From contig NZ_JAEFCD010000023.1 in the NCBI RefSeq assembly GCF_016405965.1, positions 7,475 to 71,474 of the forward strand: a stretch of DNA of 64,000 bases, given 5' to 3'. A program made the translations under genes and the position numbers. The notes beneath the pieces are model-generated. The model saw only the letters and a list, made by a program, of their open reading frames with translations, searched no databases and was not told the DNA's origin. Shown piece after piece: positions 58,696 through 64,000 of the stretch. Origin of the DNA: Alteromonas sp. IB21 (lineage in GTDB: Bacteria > Pseudomonadota > Gammaproteobacteria > Enterobacterales > Alteromonadaceae). How positions within the stretch are numbered: the first letter of the stretch is position 1; every line of letters starts with the position of its first letter.

Positions 58696-60134
58696 GGGTT
58701 TAACCTCCTAACAGCCGCTTTTAAAAGCAAGGCGGTAATGCACACCCAAAACAGGAGTTGTAGGAAATAAACAAGCGCATGTGAAATGCGTGTGTTGGCT
58801 GCCTCGGGCTTAAAGTTAAACTCTGATAACAATGCCCAGTTGTCTGCACCGACAACCGCTTTATCAGCCGCTTCTTCGCTTGCGTTGCGGTTCATGTCCA
58901 GCTTGTAATCCAGCTTTTCAACATGCACTTTATTTAGCCCTTGAACAAACTCTAAACGCAGGGCCTCTGCTTCTCTTAAAAAGCGATGATGGGTTTCAAG
59001 GCTGGTGCCAGCCAATATGGTTGAAATAGCGCGAACGGCAACCGTAGGGGATAGCCAACCAAACTGACGTGCAATATATGCTTGTTCTAACTCTTCACCC
59101 ATTCTGTTTTCGGCGAATTCATTAAGCACTTTTGCCTGTCTGCCTTCTGAGTACTGAGCAACAACTCCGCGGAAATTAACAGGAAGGTCGTCCACGGAAT
59201 CTACATTGTATTTTGCTAATAAATCTTCTTTTAGCTTTTTAAATGCAGGGTCGTTAACGTCGTGACCGTCGCCCAAACTTCTAAGCTTTTCTTCTACTTT
59301 AAAGTCCGCTTCAAGTTTGCCCATAGAGGGGGCTGCATTCGTTGCGACGCTGCTGCCTAAGCGAGGAAGTAAAACACATGCGGACATCCAAATAACAATA
59401 AGCACGGTGAAGCTAACGCTACTTTTATCAAATAACGCTGAACACGCAGTTACAACGGTAGCCCATAGCAAGAAGTAAACGGCGTAACTTAAGCAAAATA
59501 GCAGCACCACAAGCGGGCTTTCGCTCGAAAAGGCGACATAAAGACAAGCTAAAAGTAAGGGTAATAAAAAGAGGCTGCTGGCTGTTACTAGCGCTAACAG
59601 TTTTCCAAAAATGAGTTGCCAGCGAGTAGTACCTTGCGACAACAACAGCGTGAGCGTTCCCGCTTCGCGCTCTCGCGATACGCTGCCGTAGCCAATCAGA
59701 ATAATAAACAATGGTGCGAGTACTAACGCAAGAAAGCTTGGAGTTAAGCTGCTAAAACGCGTAAGTCCCGCTGATTGTCGCTGCTGCGCGAACATGGCAC
59801 TATTTTGGCGGTGACCCTCTAAGAAAATAGCGTTGCCTGTGTAGGTGTCTACACCAGGCTCAATAACGCTTAGCGGAGTAGGGGCACGAAATACGTAGTG
59901 GCCATAGTGTACCATTCGATGTGGATGCTTATCAGGCTGCGCTTTAAAGCGCGCTTCCGCTTCCGTTTGAAGGTGCTCTCTGGCGTGCGCGGCCTCTTCA
60001 ATGTGAAACGCATTTACGACTAGGGCTGCAAGGGTCAGTATGGCCCCTAGCAACAATACCGTAGCGGCGACTTTCGTGCGCAGCCAATAGCGCCACTGAT
60101 CTGCACAAATGGTTTTTGCTACACTAAATATCAT
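58692..60134 (-). CDS. ABC exporter permease subunit, DUF3526-like (first)
   Basis: A 480-aa membrane protein with the same plan as its neighbour: N-terminal TM, periplasmic loop (about 45-125), then a TM bundle with SREREAGTLTLLLSQGTTRWQLIFGKLLA, the NosY/ABC-2 coupling segment. A second long periplasmic segment (about 260-430) contains PVNFRGVVAQYSEGRQAKVLNEF. It overlaps the ATPase gene by four bases (ATGA). Confidence 0.88.
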   Translation of the reverse strand: MIFSVAKTICADQWRYWLRTKVAATVLLLGAILTLAALVVNAFHIEEAAHAREHLQTEAEARFKAQPDKHPHRMVHYGHYVFRAPTPLSVIEPGVDTYTGNAIFLEGHRQNSAMFAQQRQSAGLTRFSSLTPSFLALVLAPLFIILIGYGSVSREREAGTLTLLLSQGTTRWQLIFGKLLALVTASSLFLLPLLLACLYVAFSSESPLVVLLFCLSYAVYFLLWATVVTACSALFDKSSVSFTVLIVIWMSACVLLPRLGSSVATNAAPSMGKLEADFKVEEKLRSLGDGHDVNDPAFKKLKEDLLAKYNVDSVDDLPVNFRGVVAQYSEGRQAKVLNEFAENRMGEELEQAYIARQFGWLSPTVAVRAISTILAGTSLETHHRFLREAEALRLEFVQGLNKVHVEKLDYKLDMNRNASEEAADKAVVGADNWALLSEFNFKPEAANTRISHALVYFLQLLFWVCITALLLKAAVRRLNP

Positions 60135-60853
60135 GCTTTGCGCCCTGCAAACGCTGCGTGTACGGCTTCTGTATCGATGGGCGTGTCACCAACACGCTCG
60201 AAAGTGCCGGTTAGTTTACCGTTACTTAAAAGCACAATACGGTGAGCGACTTGGCAAGCACCGTATACGTCATGAGTAACCATAAAAATAGTAGCGCCGT
60301 TGGCCGCTAGCTCAGACACCAACGCATTAAATTCATCAATGGCGGCGGGGTCTAGCCCTGATGTAGGCTCATCTAAAAACAGCACGGGTGCATTGCGCAA
60401 TAGGGCAAGCGCAATTGCGGTTTTCTGGCGCATGCCCTTAGAATAGTTTGACAGCGCCTTATCCCATGCATTTTCTTGAAGGGCCACTTTGCGAAGTGCC
60501 GTAAATACGTCTTCGTCTGATTTATCGACCCCAGCTACTGAAAGAAAGTAGCGAATATTTTCCAAGCCTGAAAGATGACCATAAAGAGTGACCGATTCAG
60601 GTAAATAAGCAACAGACTTTTGAACATCGTTAGGGTGAGTAGTGGCGTTATGCCCTAACACACTAGCGCTACCGCTGGTTGCTTTCATTAAACCTAGAAA
60701 GGTTTTAAGCGTAGTGGATTTACCGGCACCGTTCCCACCCAAAAGCGCAAAGACTTCACCCTTGCCGACATTAAAATTGAGGTTATCTAAAAGTGTGCGA
60801 TCGTCCACGCGCACAGATAGCGCATCCGCGCATATTACTGAATTTGTTTGCAT
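60131..60853 (-). CDS. ABC exporter ATP-binding subunit
   Basis: A 240-aa ATPase: Walker A GGNGAGKST, Q-loop VAYLPESVTLYG, signature NYSKGMRQKTA, Walker B VLFLDEPTSGLDP, switch His MVTHDV. First gene of the minus-strand exporter operon; the following two permease genes overlap it and each other by four bases. Confidence 0.94.
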   Translation of the reverse strand: MQTNSVICADALSVRVDDRTLLDNLNFNVGKGEVFALLGGNGAGKSTTLKTFLGLMKATSGSASVLGHNATTHPNDVQKSVAYLPESVTLYGHLSGLENIRYFLSVAGVDKSDEDVFTALRKVALQENAWDKALSNYSKGMRQKTAIALALLRNAPVLFLDEPTSGLDPAAIDEFNALVSELAANGATIFMVTHDVYGACQVAHRIVLLSNGKLTGTFERVGDTPIDTEAVHAAFAGRKA

Positions 60854-60855
60854 TG

Positions 60856-60894
60856 TATAACATGCTGTAACTGAGGATTTTCAGTAATGTTATA
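60856..60894. promoter_or_regulatory. Nested inverted repeats at the ABC exporter promoter
   Basis: TATAACAT (60856-60863) and ATGTTATA (60887-60894) are perfect arms enclosing ACTGA (60870-60874) and TCAGT (60881-60885). It starts three bases upstream of the exporter start codon. Operator or leader hairpin; no regulator gene is adjacent. Confidence 0.5.
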
Positions 60895-60999
60895 ATATAA
60901 CTAAATAAATAGGAATAGGTTTTACGCCTAAAAAAAAGGAATGAACATTTAAGTAAAGGTTAGTACGGGAAACAACACTGTACCGATAATATAAACGAA

Positions 61000-61025
61000 A
61001 AAGGCTTGCCGATTGGCAAGCCTTT
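61000..61025 (-). terminator. Terminator on the minus strand next to the putative att site
   Basis: A perfect 11-bp stem AAAGGCTTGCC/GGCAAGCCTTT with a 4-nt loop is followed, reading leftwards, by TTTTTCGTTT. It would end a transcript coming from the right; no intact gene ends there now, as expected for the terminator of an interrupted RNA gene. Confidence 0.8.
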
Positions 61026-61030
61026 AGAAT

Positions 61031-61053
61031 TGGTGGGCTGGCGTAAGTTGAAA
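61031..61053 (-). other. Candidate attachment site resembling the 3' end of ssrA (tmRNA)
   Basis: Read on the minus strand, this ends in TTCAACTTACGCCAGCCCACCA. That closely follows the tmRNA 3' end (TTCAACTCCCGCCAGCTCCACCA in E. coli) with one missing base and a few changes, and it stands five bases from a terminator. Many islands integrate in ssrA. The pairing T-stem is lost, so it is not a functional RNA end. Confidence 0.45.
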
Positions 61054-61106
61054 AGGCTATCTAACTTGCTGATTTTGAAATTTATTATCCTTTTTGAATT
61101 TCTTCT

Positions 61107-61125
61107 GTGTACCTTGTGGTGTACC
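61107..61125. repeat. GTGTACC direct repeat, possible integrase arm sites
   Basis: GTGTACC occurs at 61107-61113 and 61119-61125, a 12-bp period, about 55 bp inside the candidate att site. Short direct repeats of this kind near att sites serve as arm-type integrase-binding sites in related elements. Confidence 0.4.
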
Positions 61126-61296
61126 TATCTTTTTCATTTAATTCTAATTTTCTGCACTTTTCATAGTTTTAGACATATCAATACGAGATAATTTACCGAT
61201 CAGCGCCAATTGATAACTTTAGTGCATACACATCACTAATCAGATTAACTTACATCTGAGAGGTGACTTTTAATTATTCAAAATGAGAACTGATTA

Positions 61297-62202
61297 GTGA
61301 AAAAACTAATGAAATTGAAACAATACCTTTCCTTAAATGACGCGACCAATTATTTGTCTGCGGCTTTAGAAGAGCAGGTATCAGTCGCTGACATATATGA
61401 ACTATCGTTGGAAGGCCACATAGCGATATCAATCCGCTTAACGAATCAGGCATATGCGAAGAAAGTCGGATCAGCTCCAGGGCGTGAACTAATAGATGGT
61501 GAACATCAAGTTGCGCCAGTCTTGGCTGACGAAGTTGATGAGCAAGTCCATATCTTTAACGGTATTTACGACTTAGCAATGTTTGGTGAGGAACGGTTCG
61601 AAATAAGAAAGCTCTATCAACAAGCGATTCAAGAAGATAATCCTGTGCTTTCTGAACTTAGTGGCTTCTATGTAAAGCACGAAGGCAGTATTTATAAACT
61701 CTTGGAATCCCTCCCTGTATCGAACTCAGAAGAATCCCAAATATCGAAAGAGGCTAGGTTAGAAAGCTTATTAAAAGCGAAAGGCTTAACGAGTCAAAGT
61801 CAGTTTGATGACCCGCTCTCAGCTTTTGAAAATTTTGATGCTGAAGAAATATTAGAAATATCTAGGTTAGTGAGCCCCTTTCCAGGAGATGAATTCAGAG
61901 AGGCCATTTCTATTCCCGCGAATACGTACCAGTTTGTTATAAGGCCTACAGAACTTCATCGCTTAGTTGCTAAACTAAACAATCCTCTTCTAATTGATGG
62001 AAAAGTAGAGAGCAAACTGCTTCCGCTAGAGAAACGGACTCTTCTTAATGTCATCCATATTCTGCTGAAAGAGTTGCGTATAGACCCAAATGTTAGAGGT
62101 ATATCTTCTTCAATAAGTCTGTTAAGTGATAAAGCTGGGATAGCTATTTCGGATAATACTATCCGTAAAGTCCTCAAAGATGTTGTCGAATATTCTGACT
62201 GA
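61297..62202 (+). CDS. Hypothetical island protein
   Basis: This 301-aa protein is not assigned to a known function. The N-terminus (KQYLSLNDATNYLSAALEEQVSVADIYELSLEGHIAISI) looks like a small helical domain found at the start of many integrase-linked island proteins. A C-terminal helical region (about 225-300: LLDNV-type segment ELRIDPNVRGISSSISLLSDKAGIAISDNTIRKVLK) could be a winged helix. Start GTG 61297 is used; ATG 61309 is equally possible, and neither has a strong ribosome-binding site. No signal peptide. Confidence 0.7.
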   Translation: MKKLMKLKQYLSLNDATNYLSAALEEQVSVADIYELSLEGHIAISIRLTNQAYAKKVGSAPGRELIDGEHQVAPVLADEVDEQVHIFNGIYDLAMFGEERFEIRKLYQQAIQEDNPVLSELSGFYVKHEGSIYKLLESLPVSNSEESQISKEARLESLLKAKGLTSQSQFDDPLSAFENFDAEEILEISRLVSPFPGDEFREAISIPANTYQFVIRPTELHRLVAKLNNPLLIDGKVESKLLPLEKRTLLNVIHILLKELRIDPNVRGISSSISLLSDKAGIAISDNTIRKVLKDVVEYSD

Positions 62203-62230
62203 CAAGAGCTAAAATAATTACTTCCTAAAA

Positions 62231-62261
62231 CGCAATTGCGTTTTTGCTTTCCGCAATTGCG
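62231..62261. repeat. Twin palindromes spaced 21 bp
   Basis: CGCAATTGCG is a perfect 10-bp palindrome present at 62231-62240 and 62252-62261, each followed by TTTTT. The 21-bp spacing is two helical turns. It lies 28 bp after the hypothetical gene and 64 bp before the AlpA-like gene. Confidence 0.75.
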
Positions 62262-62324
62262 TTTTTCAACCCTCCTTTAGACATAACCTCTTGGTCTTCC
62301 GATAACAGACAAAGAGGTTCTTTT

Positions 62325-62525
62325 ATGTCTCATAAAATCATGCGGTTACCAGAAGTCATTGAGGTGACTGGTCTATCGCGCAGTACTATCTATCTACGTA
62401 TGAATAAAGGCAGCTTTCCGCTTTCCATTTCTTTAGGAGAGAGAGCTGTAGGTTGGTTACACACCGATATAGCGCATTGGCTTGATGCTCGTGTTGCTGA
62501 ATCAAAGGTGTGTAGCCATGACTAG
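62325..62525 (+). CDS. AlpA family excisionase-like transcriptional regulator
   Basis: A 66-aa protein starting at ATG 62325 with AGAGG about eight bases upstream; a longer frame from 62244 runs through the palindromes. It shows the AlpA/MerR-like pattern RLPEVIEVTGLSRSTIYLRM, KGSFPLSISLGERAVGWLHTDI and a final helix HWLDARV. AlpA proteins regulate integrase genes or act as excisionase; the recombinase gene two ORFs downstream fits. It overlaps the next gene by eight bases. Confidence 0.88.
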   Translation: MSHKIMRLPEVIEVTGLSRSTIYLRMNKGSFPLSISLGERAVGWLHTDIAHWLDARVAESKVCSHD

Positions 62526-63006
62526 ACGATTCACAGCAAACCGTATCAAAAGCAATCGAAACTATACCGTTGCTGATGTCAGCGAAACGTTAGGTGTTCA
62601 CTTTAAAACAGTACGTAATTGGATTCGAGTAGGCTTACCAGTCATTGACGCCAAGCGTCCTCTCTTAATAAATGGGGCTGACTTGAAGGTCCATTTAAAG
62701 CAGAAGCGTAGAGCAACAATGTTTGGTTGTGAGAATCATGAAATGTGCTGTTTTCGTTGCAAGCAGCCAATGAAGCCCATACTCGATTCAGTGCTCTTTA
62801 TCGCGAAACCAGCAGGAATGGCGCACATGACGGGGGCTTGCGAAGAGTGTAACACTCGAATGAATAAGTATGTTTCCTGGCGCGACGTCAATGATATTTG
62901 GAAAGATCTGAAGGGTAAATTACCGATAGCAGAAAAACACATAGTCCTAAGAGGACAAAAGCTCTTAAATTGTCCTTTCAGCGAGGTTTCTAGTGATGAA
63001 AAATAA
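62518..63006 (+). CDS. HTH and zinc-ribbon protein of the integrase cassette
   Basis: A 162-aa protein. Start at ATG 62518 with AAAGGTG upstream, overlapping the AlpA-like stop. An N-terminal HTH (about 15-60: YTVADVSETLGVHFKTVRNWIRVGLPVID) is followed by a zinc-ribbon-type pair, Cys78/Cys81 (CFRC) and Cys108/Cys111 (CEEC). Its end overlaps the recombinase start by 11 bases. A DNA-binding accessory factor for recombination is inferred from the tight coupling. Confidence 0.82.
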   Translation: MTRRFTANRIKSNRNYTVADVSETLGVHFKTVRNWIRVGLPVIDAKRPLLINGADLKVHLKQKRRATMFGCENHEMCCFRCKQPMKPILDSVLFIAKPAGMAHMTGACEECNTRMNKYVSWRDVNDIWKDLKGKLPIAEKHIVLRGQKLLNCPFSEVSSDEK

Positions 63007-64000
63007 TAGTACAAATAATGCCCGAATTATCTATGAATATACAAAGTTTTTGAAGGAAGCTAAGCGCTTAGATGACTCGACGGTTGATGGTGCTCTCAAA
63101 TCTATAAATCGCTTTGAAGATTGCACAGGGTATTTAGACTTTAGGAAATTTAGGGCGAAGCATGCAATTGCTTTTAAGAAGAATCTTCTTAGCAAAAAGT
63201 CTCTAGCAACTGGTGAAAAACTGAGTAAGGCAACTGTGCTTACAGCGACCCGTCACCTAAAAGCGTTTTTCCAATACTTAGCTACTCAAAAAGGATATCG
63301 CGCAAAAGTTAACTATAGTGACATCGAATATTTCAATTTATCGGAAAAAGACACTCGGATTGGAAATGCAAAGCGTAAAAGGAGTGTGGCGACAATTGAA
63401 CAAATCGTTAAAACCCTAGAAGGAATGCCTTGTTCGACTTCAATTGAAATGCGAGACAGAGCTTTAATAGCATTTGTTATTCTGACTGGTGCGCGAGACG
63501 GAGCAGTTGCCTCTGCAAAAATTAAGCATATTGACCTTGCTGACCATAGCTTTTATCAAGATGCTAGAGACGTGAATACTAAATTTAGTAAGACATTCAC
63601 TACTTACTTTTTCCCAGTAGGAGAATTGCCACATAAAATATTAGCTGACTGGATTGATTACCTAGTGACTGAATTAGGATACAAACAGAATTCGCCATTG
63701 TTTCCAAAAACAAAGCTGGCTCATGATGCTAATCAGCAATTTGAAGCGGTAGGGTTACTTGAAGAGCATTGGAGCAATGCTAATCCGATTCGTAAAATAT
63801 TTGCGCAAGCATTCGCCCTGGCTGGGTTACCCTATTTCAATCCACACAGTTTTCGAAATACCTTAGTGCGATTAGGTGAAAAGCTTTGTCAGACACCTGA
63901 AGAGTTTAAGGCGTGGAGTCAGAATTTAGGGCATGAGAGTGTGCTAACAAGTTTTTATAGTTATGGAGATGTTCCCGACTATAAACAAGCTGAACTGCTT
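62996..64000 (+). CDS. Tyrosine recombinase/integrase, C-terminus beyond window
   Basis: 335 codons run open to the window end from ATG 62996. An N-terminal core-binding-like domain (about 15-110) precedes a catalytic domain with Arg167 (TGARDG), a Lys-containing TKFSKT segment, His284-x-x-Arg287 (HSFRN), His313 (LGHES) and the likely nucleophile Tyr321 (SFYSYG). All catalytic residues are therefore present. It is the integrase of the putative island; the overlap with the HTH/zinc-ribbon gene suggests one coupled operon. Confidence 0.92.
   Translation, partial: MKNNSTNNARIIYEYTKFLKEAKRLDDSTVDGALKSINRFEDCTGYLDFRKFRAKHAIAFKKNLLSKKSLATGEKLSKATVLTATRHLKAFFQYLATQKGYRAKVNYSDIEYFNLSEKDTRIGNAKRKRSVATIEQIVKTLEGMPCSTSIEMRDRALIAFVILTGARDGAVASAKIKHIDLADHSFYQDARDVNTKFSKTFTTYFFPVGELPHKILADWIDYLVTELGYKQNSPLFPKTKLAHDANQQFEAVGLLEEHWSNANPIRKIFAQAFALAGLPYFNPHSFRNTLVRLGEKLCQTPEEFKAWSQNLGHESVLTSFYSYGDVPDYKQAELL

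Larger units (their letters stand above)
60854..61296. other. 443-bp boundary region between chromosome core and island
   Basis: It contains, left to right: the exporter promoter dyad, an AT-rich stretch, a terminator (61000-61025), a tmRNA-3'-end-like sequence (61031-61053) and GTGTACC direct repeats (61107-61125), then AT-rich DNA up to the first island ORF. Confidence 0.6.
61031..64000. mobile_element. Left end of a putative genomic island (continues past window)
   Basis: A candidate att site, AT-rich sequence, a hypothetical gene, an AlpA-like regulator, an HTH-zinc-ribbon protein and a tyrosine recombinase lie together at the window end. Base composition is clearly lower in GC than the preceding genes. 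The cargo and the right boundary are outside the window. Confidence 0.7.

Overview
The window is chromosomal DNA of a marine gammaproteobacterium, most likely Alteromonas or a close relative. The basis is the metY-rimP-nusA-infB-rbfA-truB-rpsO translation locus, a secreted ExeM-type nuclease with a GlyGly-CTERM tail, many TonB-linked and c-di-GMP genes, and moderate GC content. The genus is inferred from gene content and protein style; no alignment was run.

Layout. 1-208: two tandem initiator tRNA genes, the first cut by the window edge, and a terminator. 336-4687: a large MHYT-PAS hybrid histidine kinase and a REC-HD-GYP response regulator, sitting between metY and rimP. 4698-4909: a consensus promoter, a predicted structured RNA of about 180 nt and a terminator, with no convincing coding region. 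4925-12984: rimP, nusA, infB, rbfA, truB, an unrecognised exported protein, and rpsO. 13008-24121: rluF, a coiled-coil membrane protein, a GNAT-nitrilase fusion, a 2OG-Fe(II) oxygenase, a degenerate receiver-TPR protein, the ExeM-type nuclease and a DUF2252 protein. 24170-26496: ahpC and ahpF, with a perfect CRP-type palindrome upstream of ahpC. 26602-29072: an iron-uptake locus whose TonB receptor has collapsed to a 107-codon remnant, while its Fur-like site and two membrane partners remain. 29188-36862: a Zn-ribbon protein, a COQ7-like protein, an SMP-30-like protein, an S41 protease with a small lipoprotein, YgiQ and an EVE-domain protein.

37556-48584 is the most unusual block. Eight co-directional, tightly packed genes encode a TonB receptor, a VTT-membrane/FAD-disulfide-oxidoreductase fusion, a DUF547 protein, a YnjBCD-like ABC transporter, a CDP-alcohol phosphatidyltransferase and a fatty-acid-hydroxylase-like enzyme. 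The arrangement suggests an envelope uptake and lipid-modification system with no known substrate. A divergent DoxX-like gene shares its promoter region, which holds a short palindrome.

48762-60853 carries a secreted nuclease, an ExoD-like protein, a diguanylate cyclase, a SatD-DUF3307 pair with a repeated half-site array upstream, a cupin/LysR divergent pair, a lipoprotein gene interrupted by one in-frame TAA, and a three-gene ABC exporter.

61031 to the window end looks like the left end of a genomic island. It has a degenerate tmRNA-3'-end-like sequence next to a terminator, short GTGTACC direct repeats, a hypothetical protein, twin palindromes, and an overlapping AlpA / HTH-zinc-ribbon / tyrosine-recombinase cassette that runs off the window.
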